In this document: positions 13,694 to 26,399 of the stretch, piece by piece
How the letters are laid out: each line of letters opens with the position of its first letter
Position numbering within the stretch: position 1 is the first letter of the stretch
Assembly (NCBI GenBank): GCA_944472135.2
Contig: OX235264.1
Coordinates: forward strand, 82,470,319-82,534,318
Origin: Trichobilharzia regenti
Lineage: Eukaryota; Platyhelminthes; Trematoda; Strigeidida; Schistosomatidae
DNA: 64,000 bases
Reading direction: 5' to 3'
Position numbers and translations under genes: made by a program
The notes under the pieces: generated by a model
The model's database searches: none
What the model saw: only the letters and a program-made list of their open reading frames with translations
What the model was told of the DNA's origin: nothing

Positions 13694-14045
13694 CGTAACG
13701 ACAGGAGACAAGGGCCAGGCAAAAGGTCTTTTATTGAGAAAATCAAGAGATATTTAATGATTTTTATGTACGTTATTATTCGTTATTGTCAACAGAGAAG
13801 CGACGTCTTCTGACTGGTTATTTTCCTGCTCAAGGCTACTCTGTCATCTCTTTGTGGCCGTTTCTTAAAAAGTCAGACCATATATCTGCGAACCGTATTT
13901 GCCCATGTTAAGTCTTTTGTGACGGGTTGTCGAGTTCCCTAAGGTTAAGCTTTGTTATTGTTTTTTCTCATGATCCCGGTTTGGGACGTAAACGTTGACG
14001 TAAATTGTTGTCTACAATGTTGGCTTGCAGACAGTTCTCACCACA
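13694..14045 (-). mobile_element. Solo LTR-like repeat, diverged second copy
   Basis: Aligns along its length with 767-1092: GACAAGGGCCAGGCAA at one end and GTTCTCACCACA at the other, with AATAAA (minus strand) retained. The CCAAT and TATA motifs are decayed. Flanks ATGGC and ATAGC may be a mutated 5-bp target duplication. It lies about 160 bp before the SERCA exon at 14203. Confidence 0.5.
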
Positions 14046-14202
14046 ATAGCATGATAAAATGTATTAGGTAAGAGGCAAGTAAAATTATGTCTAAACCAGT
14101 TAGGTTGAATCACTTATTACTCAGAAGAGCAATAAACTTATATTCATACAAAATATTCTCCTTTTTTTCTGTTTCTTTACTCTAATCAATGAAAACGTGT
14201 AG

Positions 14203-14320
14203 AAAGTCTTCCAAATCACTCCATTATCATTGGAGGAATGGTTTATGGTGATGAAGATCTCAATACCAGTCATATTTATAGATGAAGCGCTCAAACTGAT
14301 TGCCAGAAGGTTTGCAGATG
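14203..14320 (+). CDS. SERCA exon: TM10 and start of the C-terminus
   Basis: A 118-bp exon encoding KVFQITPLSLEEWFMVMKIS, IPVIFIDEALKLIARRFAD, matching L9-10 and TM10 of SERCA ([20 protein letters not shown] in rabbit). It enters in phase 0 after EVEFLS. The likely donor is GATG|GTATGT at 14320/14321, phase 1, the position where vertebrate SERCA genes vary their C-terminus. If the donor is not used, the frame reads GMCMINLFFFFIK and stops at 14359-14361. The exon carrying the spliced C-terminus was not found. Coding identity is firm; the end is less so. Confidence 0.9.
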
Positions 14321-15470
14321 GTATGTGCATGATAAATTTATTTTTTTTCTTTATTAAGTAGTAGTATTCTTATTTCTAACTAACAAGTGCGATTTTTATT
14401 TGAACATCATGTTGAACAGATGTTTATTGACTATATTCTTTACTACACTTTTATGTTCCATTTCTAGTCTTGCTTTTTTCCTTCTGTGAATAGAAACTAT
14501 GAGTGTGTATTTGGGGTGTAGGCATATTCTAGGGGAAGTGAATCATACCTATATGTAATTTTATAATCCTGTTTATCTTGTACACGTGTAAGTGAGATAG
14601 AGAAACAGAGATAAACAGAAATTGCTATGACTAAACAACACATTATTTAGAATGTATGCAGTGTATAGGGCGTAAACTAGTTGTCAGACAGCTCCTAATG
14701 TCATATTTACCGAAGATACTGGTGATGGTCGATTGTGATTGTTTGACATTATCGCTAGGTATTTTGACTTTACATCATGATAACGTATAGATATGTTTTC
14801 GTGCCTCCTGAAACATACTTCCAGTTCTTTTTAGCAAAATAAACTTACTAAAATAATCAGGATTTTATGTTTCTAGGGTTATTCAGTAGTTCTGAAGATT
14901 GATCCTAGACTCCTATTTAGTCGCTACCATCTTCTCGCCACTTCACTCCTACCTCATTCAAGAAGGTATTTTCAAGACATATGATTAAATTCTTCTCAGA
15001 TATAGTCAGTTGAAGAGTAGTCTGTCTTGCTGGATTCTCGAATCTTACTTAAGTCTCTTAACTTTGCTAAGAAAAATATCACATATCACATTGTAGCACA
15101 TAACCACTATCGGAAATGTGACTGGTCTTATGCATCTGTTGGCTTTTATCAGAAAGGCTGAAGCAGTTTTAATGAGAAAACTTTCTGCATCACATTTTCA
15201 AAGTGAAACTTAACTAACTATGTGAAATCTAGTAATTTAACGCTTCACTGTTTAACTTAAAGTTTATGTGCTACCCTGAACGATTCTCTGAGTTTTCCAT
15301 CTAAATAATTATTACATAACTGTGAGTTGTCCCTTAGTCCTCATGTGAAAAGTGGTTATCTTCTCACTGCTAATGCGCAGTCACTTTCAGTTACTAAGCA
15401 CTGATTTCAGCTTATTAAAGTATGATTGTACTACATGAATACGAAGTCACGCACTTTTGGGATAAACTGT
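14321..15470 (+). other. Probable SERCA intron or 3' region, nothing recognised
   Basis: AT-rich sequence after the putative donor at 14321. No exon encoding a SERCA C-terminus was recognised here or downstream. Confidence 0.3.
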
Positions 15471-15515
15471 ATGCCTACTATGACTACCTAATTGGTGGAT
15501 GGTAACTAGAAGTGG

Positions 15516-15566
15516 AATCTAGGACAACGCGTATTTTGTCCTATTTGGGACCCATCATCTGGATGT
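15516..15566 (-). ncRNA. Hammerhead ribozyme relic
   Basis: The minus-strand counterpart of the 15874 ribozyme keeps stem II (GTCCCAAATAGGAC) and stem I, but core CTGATGA reads ATGATGG and GAAA reads AAAA. It should be inactive. Confidence 0.6.
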
Positions 15567-15873
15567 ACCGGCATTTCTCAGTGAGTGATGATGTTCCCAA
15601 CGAGGCTCGAAACCAGTGACTATAGTTTGCAACGCCAAAGCGTCATCCACTAGACTACTTGGGCCACGAGACCCACCTCCTGTGCAACGGGTCATATTAT
15701 TTTTATTGAATTTGAGATTTTCCCACCGATTGATTGGACCGAAGTGCTCAGTGTCAGTTTGACATGTCGGCTTCTTGTGCAGAGGCTTCGGCGATGTCTG
15801 GGCCTTTTTAACTAGTATTTAATTGGTTCGAGCCTCGGTGGGAACATCACCACTCACTGAGAAATGCAGGTAC

Positions 15874-15921
15874 ATCCAGCTGACGAGTCCCGAATAGGAC
15901 GAAATGCTCGTTATCCTGAAT
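15874..15921 (+). ncRNA. Hammerhead ribozyme, type I
   Basis: Core CTGACGA (15880-15886), stem II GTCC/GGAC in GTCCCGAATAGGAC (15887-15900), GAAA (15901-15904), a very short stem III, then the cleavage triplet ATC ending at 15915. Stem I is ATCCAG (15874-15879) with CTGAAT (15916-15921), one mismatch in six. All strictly conserved core bases are present. Sm-alpha elements are known to encode such ribozymes. Self-cleavage of this copy is an inference. Confidence 0.75.
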
Positions 15922-16079
15922 TCCACTTCTAGTCACCATCCACCAATTAAATACTAATCAAAAAGGCCCAGACATCGTCGAAGCATCTACACAAGAAGCC
16001 GACATGTCAACCTGAGACCGAGCACTTTGGTCCAGTCAATCGACGGGAAAATCTCAAATTCAATAAAACTACTATGACT

Positions 16080-18960
16080 ACACTTTGATATATTTGGTTA
16101 TTGTAGTGAAGCTGAAATATGCGCTTTGGTAGAATAATCTAGAAGAAAAAATCACTGAATTCTTTAGATTTACACATTTTTTACGATTTTATTATCAATC
16201 AGTGATCTGTAAGAAGGTCAAACTTCAGTGGAATACAAACATTACTCTTTCTCTGAAAATACAACTTCTTTTGCAGATGTTCTTCATTCACAAGTACATC
16301 TTACTTTAGGCAATTTGAACACGCTGAATTATACACATAATAGTTTGTTTTTTGTATGACAAATCCTTGTCACTCATTTAGGAGCTTAACTACAGAACGG
16401 CTGAACATCCATTTGACTTACAAATATATCACAGTAGGTAATATTAACCACATACAGAATAATGTAAACATTTAAAAAAATGAAAAACACACACCTTGAC
16501 GATTTGGCACATTAACACTGGAGTTTCTTCTAAAGATAGTACCGAAAATACTCGCATAACATAAACAATCTTCAACTAAAGAGCTCCCGAACTTTTAAAC
16601 TCCCGAACGATAAATCAATAGTAGAGAACATCAAAAGTTGTTAGCATAAATAAAATTATTGATTCGATACAGAAGAAATACAATAGAAAGTTTGGCTCAC
16701 TACGCTAATGTATAAATATTCTGAACTGCAGAAAAATTATTTGTATAGTTAAGCGAACTCTGAAGGAGGAAAAACAGTAAATCTCTGTGACCATCACGAA
16801 TGCAAGCAGATAACTCAATGTTTAACTAAGCTGATTGACTAAAGGAGAAGATAAAGGGTTTTAAAAATCACAATTTTTATGTTAAACATACAAAGATAGC
16901 ATATCATTCACTGGAAAACATTTCATGAATTATAGTTCATAAAGTATCCAGCGAGGGACTGCATTCTGCTACAATATCTCAGTCTTACTCTCTCTTAGTA
17001 AAAAGGAATAAAGGAACTATACAGAAGTTCTGACGAAGCCATTTGTTAGGAATAAGCATTTTCTATTAGTCCAATCTTTAGATAAAGCTTGTACACCAGA
17101 AATTATTAATTCTGTGATTCAAACTGCTTCATTGAATTCAAGTAATTATATGTTATATAGTGTGTTAGCAGCATTTATGACTACGCTACTGATGCATCCT
17201 GCTGTCAGGAACGGCTAATATTGAATACGTATTAGCTCAACATGTATAGCTGTGGCTTTTGCACGACTGTTATACAAAGTGAAATATCCAAAGGCTACCT
17301 TACATTGAAATAAATAACATAAATATGGATAAAGACGCTTCACCAAATAATTCAGTTGCTAACTTATGGAACATTAAATATGAACACAGCTGCACATAAA
17401 AATTATATGACTTTGCATTATTCCAAAAATAGTCCGGATAAATCGCATCCAGACTAAATAACTATCGCAAGCATACATTTGCTACTGAGCATTTAGCTTG
17501 TGTATATATTTCATCAACTTACATTTAAATCATAAGCATTAGAATACATATATCTTAAACTGGTAATTACAAAATAAATCAAATTAAGTACAGTTAATAT
17601 TTACTGTAGGCACATCTCTATTCTAATACTGCTAGATACCTTCTTGAAAAAGCTAAGCGTAGACTGAACTCTGTTTTCAGCGATATTCACTAACTCGTTC
17701 TGTCAGAAATAGACACTTTCGCCAGGTGAACGCAAATATGTGCTATTTCTTTTACTCCAAGTCCCAAAACTATGCAGTATAAAATCTTTTCTGATAGTTT
17801 TGGTGTAGAAATTTTGGTAACTGTGTCGTGGTTCATAATACACTTATTTATACCATTTGGATATGCTACTCGTGGTTGCTTAATTACTACAGTTTCCCTC
17901 AGATAATTCGAGTCCTGGGACAGTTCGAGTCTTCTGTGGTGCACCTTCCTATAACCAAAATACAGCTAGTGATGAAGTAAATAGTTTAAAATGAGCTAAT
18001 AAAATAAACTTTGGACCTGCCTACGTATGCTTAAGGTCTTTTAGGTTCTGTTATCAACAAATACTTACTCGAAAAGGCTTCAGTGCCAATTCACGTCTCC
18101 GTTTCTGCTGACGTTGACAATCGCAATTCTTGAAGTCACTAGCTCAACCCTATTAGTCATATAAATTCAAAACTTTTCTCCCTAAAATACCCCCAGCTTC
18201 TATAATATTTAAAGATATTCCCTTCTTAAGTACATTCGTGAGTAATTCAGTCCGCTTTGATTGGACACTAACTTTGTTTACTCCAGGCTGAATTCTATCA
18301 GTCAAGTCTACAATGTGGCCACCATGCTAGATGGCTAGCCATCATGGTGTTTATTGCCCCCAATCATTTATTAACAACAATTCCTGGGTAGTGCACAGCA
18401 ATGGTGACGTTTCTGACTTCAACACTTTGTGATATAGTACTGAATCTCAGAAGGAACATGAGTTTTTTTCAAGACTGCGGATACACTTTATTGACAAACA
18501 AACATGAAACCCTAATCGAAGGCTTCCTTTAAATTCCTCTAGCTATCTAATAATATAAATTCAGTTTTTTTCGTGTTTTGTTATCGATACTTTCAGATTA
18601 AATAAGATACTGACTAAGCACGTAATACAGCACATGAAATTTAGTAGGTATGATTAGGTGTTATATGACAACAGCAGCATCTACCCTCTTAGAACCGATG
18701 AGTCAATGTAATACGAACACGCAACTATATTTCCTTCATTTTTAACAGTCTATACCTGTTAGTGAATGAAACAACAGGAGATTTGTCTTTCATGAAAACC
18801 ATCAAATGACATGCTACTAATAATCGGTTCTGACAAACTGACATCTTCAGAAGTCATTCCTCAACGTGTATAGAATAATCAGCTGTCATACTAAGCACTG
18901 AAATTTCGAAAATGAATTCACTAAGACTGGGGTTTAAATTCAAAGAAACAAATATGCAAA
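16080..18960. other. Intergenic or intronic, nothing recognised
   Basis: AT-rich, no coherent coding sequence, no repeat matching others in the window. The longest open stretches show no recognisable motif. Confidence 0.4.
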
Positions 18961-18962
18961 AA

Positions 18963-20725
18963 TAACAATAATAATAATTCCGCTTTTATTCCAGAAACCG
19001 TACTAGTGGTACAGTGTGGAATTTTCAGCGCATATCTACAGTATTGCATCTTATTTCATCGCACATTTAAAAGAAGTATTACAAAAAATAAATATAAAAA
19101 ACAACAACAAAAAACACCAAAATAACAAAAAAAAATGCAAAAAAATAGCAAGTAGAAAGGAACATAAACAAAAATAATGAATAATATTTCAGTATTGGGT
19201 AGTGGAAGCTATGATATATGTATGCGTGGTGAACAGTAACAGCTATAATCATACAAGAAGTTATGAGATGTTCTTGAGAATGTTGTTAGCCAAGATGATC
19301 AGCTAATTTGATTGAACTAAACTAAACAATCATAAAATAAACATTTCAGGTTGTTTTTTTTATTGTCAGCACTAATGTGGTGTTTGTTGTGGTAGTGTGG
19401 GTAATCCTGCATAATACAAAAAATTTTAGGATGGTGTATAACGGCGTTCACAACCAAGATTGTCAGTTTAATATTACCGAACGAAAAAAACAAAGACAAA
19501 ACTAATATTACATGATGGTTAATGACAGGACAATTTTGTAATACTCATAGTGATAATATAGTCGGACCCAGTAGATACACAAAAGAAGGAATAGAATAAA
19601 GAATAAAAAAGTAAGCCAATGATAGTAATTTTAGGTAGCTAAGTATGCTTAAGAAAGTTGATCACCATAGAGTTCAAATAAGAGAGTATAAGGGGGAAAT
19701 AAAAAGGGCCAAAATTATGTTATTAACAACAAAGCAAGTCATAGGTTTCATGCTTAACATTGTCTCTATCACTTAGAACACGGGCCAAATGTGGTATCGT
19801 TGAGTTCCTATACTTGGTTGTACGAGCATATATTATTTTATACTGATATCTGGTTCTACCTGATGAGATACAAGGAGAGAGTCGGGAATAGAGAGGGTGT
19901 TGGGGGTCAGAGAGTATGGTTTTAGACCATTTCTCGCATGTATTCAGGTGCTTATCCACTAATATAGTGACGAGCTGACTGAGTTTTACACCACTAGTCC
20001 TACTAACTATCTTCAGCATCCTTCTCAGGATAGTATAGTCCTTTTTCAGTAACCCAGCAAAGACTAATGGGGAGAAGTAAAGTAGAATAGGTAAGATACG
20101 AGAGTTGACAAATTGTAAAAGCAGTGGTTGAGTGATTCCAGTTAGTCTGAGTTTCTTAATGTAGTAGGTTAGACGGAACACTTTCTTGGAAATCGTTTGG
20201 ATATGAGATGACCAAGTAAGGTTGGAAGATAGAACTATTCTGAGGTATTTTGAATTAGACTTTGTTTCAATTTTAGTCCCCTCAATGCTGCAGGCTTCAT
20301 GAGTACTTACTAGTGTTTGTAGATCTCGTTTATGCCTAATGGAGAAGTTAGTAGTCTGGCATTTTGAGGGATTCAGCATGAGGCCATTTAGTTTAGACCA
20401 CTGACTGATGTCCGACAGGAAGCTATTTAATTTGAAGCAGTCTGACTGAGACTTAACGGGAAGCGAAACACTCAGGTCATCTGCATATTTGACGAAGTTG
20501 ATTTCGTCTGCAAGAGGTAAGTCATGTAAGAAGAAGTAAAAGAGAAACAGAGAGAGAACAGCACCCTGAGGAACTCCAGCTTCAGTAAGCAAAGGAGAGG
20601 AAGATACTCCATTATATACCGTGTACTGCATCCTATTTGAGAAGTAAGAGTACAGCCAGTTGATAGCCCAGGACTCAGTTTGTGTAAGGTTTACAAAAGG
20701 CCTCTAGGTACAAAGTCGATGCAAG
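18963..20725 (-). mobile_element. CR1/SR1-like non-LTR retrotransposon, second copy
   Basis: The (AAT)-type tail and terminal block (about 18965-19030) match the 1999 copy. A longer 3' UTR than in that copy precedes the reverse transcriptase. The 5' end breaks off near 20725 at DFVPRGLL, close to where the other copy reads DSVPRSLL. Confidence 0.7.
19723..20631 (-). pseudogene. CR1-like reverse transcriptase, C-terminal part
   Basis: 302 open codons containing AGVPQGAVLSLFLFYFF (motif B), FVKYADDLSVSLPV (YADD box) and PILLYFSPLVFAGLLKKDY. It aligns residue by residue with the 2313-3416 protein but is clearly diverged, so they are not recent copies of each other. The open frame starts at MQYTVYNG; upstream sequence to about 20725 still encodes WLYSYFSNR with a break in the PRGLL region. 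The endonuclease domain is absent. Confidence 0.75.
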
Positions 20726-20729
20726 GATG

Positions 20730-21553
20730 CCGAATCCGATGATCAACAATGTTTACAAAATCGATTTTCTGTTATTTTTATGGAAGTAATTTATAATTTT
20801 TTTCACAAGACGAAAATTAGTTTGATTCAACATCTCATATTTAATTATTTTCTTTCCATCTTAGGAAATCATAGCAGCACGTTTACGTGGTTATAAGAAT
20901 TATTTGGTTAAAATTTAATGCTTTTTGTTAGAGGTGATTACAAGCTTATCCGTTGGAAGTATTAAATGACATAATTTGATTTCATTTTTGTTTGAATATT
21001 TTTAGTCCCTGTCAATGTCGGTGAGATGAAATAATCTGCTTACTTCAAAAGAAACCTTTTTCAGTATTGAAATCGTCCTTCTGGATATTGCTTGGACGAT
21101 GTATCCCACTTCCCTTGTGTGTGTGTGTGAGTGTATGTTTCCCTCTCCTCAAAGTTCAATTTCAAAGTACTTCATAAAGTTTTATTTCTGCCATTCTTTC
21201 TTACTGAGATCGATTCTGTCCTTCTAATTCTTCTTTTTCTTTTCTTTCATTTAACCCGCCTAACTAATCATGTACGGACTTTCAAGTATTACACAGCACT
21301 TGTCTTTTAGTCGAATCAATCAATTCACTTATTGTTTTAATCCATCATGATTCTAGTGTGTAATGAACACTTAAATTGCATTAAAAATATACAGATCAAA
21401 ATGATTAGCATGTTTTAATTTCTTTAGATTCCCCTTTGTTTATCTGGTAGATTATGATTATACTCAAGGAGTTACATCAACTGTTTTATTGTTGAATATC
21501 CAGCTCACTATTCTGTCTACCTTTCAAAAATTTAGATATCTTCCATCCTTTTC

Positions 21554-21593
<40 letters not shown>

Positions 21594-24500
21594 AACATAC
21601 ATATTAGAATTATTCACTTATGAAAACCTGTTACACAAGGAAGAAAGTCACATCTACCTATTATTATTATTATTATTAGTTCATGTATTATTGTGTTATT
21701 ACATGTTTGTGCAGTTTGAGCATAGAGAAAACCCAACTCTCCTTTTTTTTGTTTTATTTAAGTAGCTCAATCATTTTTCCCTGAATTTTTTCTTATTTTC
21801 GAATTGTCAATACATTCATTCTCGTATTTGTTGTTTTCTCTTTTGATTTTGTTTCCTTTACGAGAATGTATCTTTTATTTTCAAAATGAATATGATGAAT
21901 GTAACCTTTTTTCGTTTGTTGTTAGATTTAGAATAATTTATTTCTTTATTAATTTGATAGTAGCCGATGATGGGACAGACAGTATTTCAATGTAATGAAA
22001 ACTTTGAGAAAAGAGGTTTAATTTTCATTCTCTTTTCATAGAGTGTTTTAACTAATTTATTTAGTCTTTTCCTTCCAACTTCTTTTTAACTTGTCTTCAT
22101 AAAGATCATGAGCCACCACCAAAAAAAATAATTCTTTTTTTTCACACATATATTTATATATAAACTGTTTTCTCACTATGGTGCAGTTAGATTAATCATC
22201 GTAGATAATTAATAATCAGAGTACGCATGGATTGAAACCAATATATTCATATAAAGGTTCTTTCTATGGAAAATAGCTTTAGTTGTCAGATAAATGATAA
22301 CTATCAGTATGTTCCACAATCTTAAACTCATTTCTTTGAATATATATATTAAATTCTTGTGTAGAATATTGAGATGCATTTCTTTTCTTTTATCTCTATG
22401 ATGATGCGGTATGGGGTTAAATATTTTGACGCGTTTTACAGCATCGAACTTGGTTATCTTGATAATTGAGGAATACTTCACTTAACCCATCTGTATCTGA
22501 GAATATGATTTAGATAAACGCATAGACTAATAAATCAAAATTCAAAACCCAGAGCCATTTTATTAGTACTCGGACAATTCTAGAAACGAATCCCAAATGA
22601 GTTTGTAGTGGTCATAGGAAGCCACTAAAAGTTACTAGGATAACCTTCGTAGTTATCTGGAATAAACTATGAATTTCATAAAATGGAAGCAAATGTAAGA
22701 ATAACGTCATAGTAGATATAACGATACTTTCAGCTCAGATTACCTGAGCGCTGTAAGCTTGATCAGTAGTTAAAGGTCCAAACACATCTTTTATGATTAG
22801 AAATGAAGGTTTGACTTCATTGCGGACATAATTAATCTGGACTTCCTTGAAAGGATATTACTAAAAAAGCAAGAATCTAAAAAACTAAGAACACTTAGGA
22901 ATAATACCACTTTTAATCGAAATAAGCTCTTGAGCTTTGAAAACAGCGAAAGTGAAAGGAAAAGCAAAGGTTGCGAAATTCGCAGGGGAAATCGTATATT
23001 TCGACGAAAGCAGTGAAAACTACAGTACACTGTAAGATGCAATGGGCTGGAAAGTCTAAATGGCAGGTTAATGTAAGAGTAAAATTTAAGCACTGCAGTA
23101 GATTACAAATCCATGTTAGGTGAGCTTATGCGATATAATTCAAACTGCCAATTCGCAAATTGGTTAGCAAATTTCAGTTTACACAGTATGAGTGGCGAAA
23201 TTTCACCGTAGTTTTCACTGGAAACCAAGTTATCCCAGTCAAAATATGTGATCTGGATGATACCTTAAGTGGTGACCAAGAAAGAAAGCAATTTCGAATA
23301 AAACTATGTACTACTTATTGATTGTGATGAGTAGTTTTATACCACTCATATCAACCATCAGTGCTTTCAAGCCAAAATTTGCAAAGTGATTAGCAATTTG
23401 CAATCTGATTTATGGCATGACCAGTTCAACCAAAGACCCATTCGGAAATCAGGTGATTTGAACTGATTAGGCTCTCCAAACTGAGTCAAGCCGGGTACAC
23501 CAACACCCAAACAACCGAGACGGAAGGCCAGTGTTTGAATCGTCTCAACCTGGCCAGTAAGCACTGCTGGTTTATAAGGAAGTAGGTAAATACTAACTAC
23601 AATCAGCGAGTAGTACATAATTTTATTTTTTATAACTTTAACATTTAACAAACATTTAGTCGAATAGGGATGCCGAGCTGGTGACAGACACGTTGATGAA
23701 GAATATCGCCTGCTGGCGCCAACAACACATACAACAGCCACCTGATTTTCCATCATGCTACTTATGCGAAAACACAGAATGGAGTGACAGGGAAAGTATA
23801 TTTACTAAATGAAACAGTAATAATATAAAGGGAACTGAGAAACAAAGAATATGTACATAAGTCAGTCACGTAGACGTGAGAAAAGACAATTCATTGCTTT
23901 TCTCTCCACTGATCTGTGAGAAAACTGACTGGTTTATTTCAATACTGGACATCCATCATCGTGTCAATAACACCCAGTAATACAGAATTAATAACTGGAT
24001 GTCGTTTAGAGCACAACTTATTGCTCATAACTATATCATATCATTCACATGCCTTCATAATTTGCTTCATATATATTTCCCTCTTTTTCCATATATCGGA
24101 AATAGGCGTTGTGCTATTTTGATTGTCCATGTTTGGTATTGATTAGATAAATAAGGATTCTGTGACTAACCTCTCTCTCCACCTAACAGATGCTAAAGGG
24201 GAAAGCTATTCAAGACCATAAATAAGTTTACTGAAGAACTTGAAAGGACAGATAAAATGAAGCCTGAAAAAGTTTCCTAGTAAAGAATAAACGCTGATAA
24301 CAAAAATATAGATGAAGAAATCTGAACTGCTGTTTCTTTAACTTTATGATCAAACGAAGGTAAATAAACCAAATATTCGAATCTGACAGATCTTTCATTT
24401 TGAGAAACACTTATTAGACAAATAAAAACACTCAATTAAGCAGTTGAAAAGGTTGATTAGTAAGGTAGTTTTTGAGAAAATCAACAATATGAGGCTGATT

Positions 24501-24740
24501 GATGAGTAGAAACATTTATCTGATCTGTTCTACGATGCAGTTTATCTAGACTTATAATAACAATGGAAATATGACTCACCATAGTGTCCAGATTTTAGCC
24601 TCTGCTGAACTTTCTAAATAATACCCCATCATACATTTTTTAGCTAACAGCCTGCTTCACATACAGTGAAGTGAAATGCTTTTGTGGTCAAGAGTTTATG
24701 AGCTGATAGCCGAATTCGCCGTAAAACTAGTTAAACGGTC
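20730..24740. other. No gene recognised
   Basis: AT-rich sequence with a (TA)n run at 21557-21589 and a TTA trinucleotide run near 21660. The 23.39-23.76 kb minus strand has 129 open codons (GQVETIQTLAFRLGCLGVG inside) that look repeat-like but could not be placed in a family. Confidence 0.35.
21557..21589. repeat. (TA)n microsatellite
   Basis: Uninterrupted TA repeats of about 33 bp. Confidence 0.9.
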
Positions 24741-24749
24741 TAACTAACT

Positions 24750-24990
24750 TCATGTTTGATCACCGATTGATTCAGTCAGAAAACCACGGAAAACCAGGAA
24801 GTACTGGAGAGGTGTTTCGTCCGTGTTTTGAGAATTATCGGCAGCACGCACCCGCTGGGTTTCGAACCCGGGACTTTCTGGTTGCAAGGCAAGTTTTTAG
24901 ACCATTCAGCCAGTGAGACCCAGCCCACTTAAACAAAAAGAATTTTTTGTAGGGATTTTGTCTTAGTTATCAGTAATACGAATAAATTGT
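24750..24990 (-). mobile_element. SINE-A, second subfamily
   Basis: Minus-strand unit: leader with GACAAAATCCCTACAAAAAA, tRNA-like head GGGTCTCACTGGCTGAATGG with box B GGGTTCGAAACCC, and a hammerhead-derived block (CCGATAATTCTC ... GGACGAAACACC) that is degenerate. Its leader and head match 25.81-25.97 kb in inverted orientation about 0.8 kb away. Confidence 0.65.
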
Positions 24991-25684
24991 ATTCTACCTG
25001 CAATCTAGTAGGCAGTGTATTTATGAAACCCAGCTTTGATAGCGAGGTCGGAGTTGAAAACCTAAATAGCTTCTCTTAACAGTATCTCCACCTGGGCTGA
25101 TAATCGAATCTCAATAATTCGTGTCTATGGAATAATACTTCAGACTAATTTAAGTTCAACTATAATAGTAATTGCCTAAATGAGTCTAAGAAATTTTGTG
25201 TGAAACGCTTCGAGACGAGATATAGGCTTAATGCTGAACAAGTGATTTAAGGAGGTAAAATAAACGACACTTGTTCAGACAATCTTAAATTTATTATGTA
25301 ATGTGTATGTGAGGGACAAGCTGAATACACTTCATTGACTATTGACAGTAGTCAACGCTGGAGAAGCTGTCTAGAAGAACAGTGGAAGTTTCATTATTAA
25401 ACTATCCAGATCAGACAGTACAAGAAAAACTGAATGAATACGGGAATACTTACGACCACTTAATTTGCAGCCAAAGTGATAATACAAAGATATATCAATC
25501 TCTACTAACTCGACTGTGCTCAAGTAATTTGGTAAATAAGATTATATGAATTTGACTAGCTTTAAACTACTGAGATTATTCTGTTTACAGAATAATTCCG
25601 TAATGCCTCTCCTTCGAATCAACAGAAAGAGGATGGAGAATTAACGATCGCATTAATTTACAAGCATTGGTTTTGCAGGTATTT

Positions 25685-26075
25685 TGCTTGATTGGATGGA
25701 GGATTTCATCATGAGCTAACATCGGTTAGAAAACCACTGAAAAACCAGCCGGGAGTACTGGACAGCTATCTCCTCAGCCCAGTATGGAACTCTTTATCGG
25801 TACGCACCCACAATTTATTTGTATTAATGATAACTAAAACAAAATCCCTACGAAAATTCTTTTTGTTTGAATGAGTTGGGTCTCACTGGCTGAATGGTCT
25901 AAAAACTTGCCCTGTAATCAGGAGGTCCTGGGTTTGAAACCCAGTGGGTGCGTGCTACCGGCGAGTCCCAAACGGGGACGAAACATCTGTCCAGTACTCC
26001 CAGTTGCTTTTCCAGTGGTCCTCTAACTGATGTCAGCTCATGATGAAATCCCCCATCCTGTCATATTAATATCAT
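25685..26075 (+). mobile_element. SINE-A with inverted tail at its 5' end
   Basis: Order on the plus strand: inverted tail with hammerhead block (25685-25810), leader (to about 25875), tRNA-like head GGGTCTCACTGGCTGAATGG with box B GGGTTTGAAACCC, hammerhead-like block GGCGAGTCCCAAACGGGGAC-GAAACA, and tail ending CATGATGAAATCCC. Stem II of the ribozyme is intact, but the core reads CCGGCGA instead of CTGANGA. Confidence 0.65.
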
Positions 26076-26399
26076 GGAAGTTGTAAGAAATCAAGATTTG
26101 ACTATACAATAAATTCAACAGAGCTTACCAATCACAGATATACGGAAAACGATAAGTGAAGCCAATTAACAGAATATTTAAATCTAGAAAATAGTACTCA
26201 AGATCATCAGGGTCATATAGAATGATACACTGAAGAAAGCTGTCATAGTTAGTCTAAGTGAGTAATAACACAATAAACCAATACAGCTATTTTATTTAAG
26301 TTTGTGGTTTCCTGCTTATATATCTGGTAGTACTGATTAACTTCAGTTTGGTACATGGTCTCCTAGAAAGGATGTCGCGCTATTGCCAGAATTAAGAAC

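Larger units (their letters stand above)
15475..16075. mobile_element. Sm-alpha-like hammerhead SINEs with inverted flanks
   Basis: Two tRNA-headed units. The minus-strand unit (15475-15690) has a complete head (GTAGTCTAGTGGATGACG, box B GGTTTCGAGCC) and a dead ribozyme. The plus-strand unit begins at box B (TTCGAGCCTCGG, 15823-15834), carries an intact hammerhead at 15874-15921, then a tail (15945-16068). An inverted copy of that tail lies immediately upstream (about 15697-15820). Both tail copies share GACATGTCGGCTTCTTGTG. The layout inverted tail, promoter remnant, ribozyme, tail is also seen in SINE-A. Confidence 0.7.

Noticed and set aside
23367..23756. 129-codon minus-strand open frame
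   Set aside because: No domain, no splice context; composition suggests a repeat rather than a gene, but no family could be assigned.
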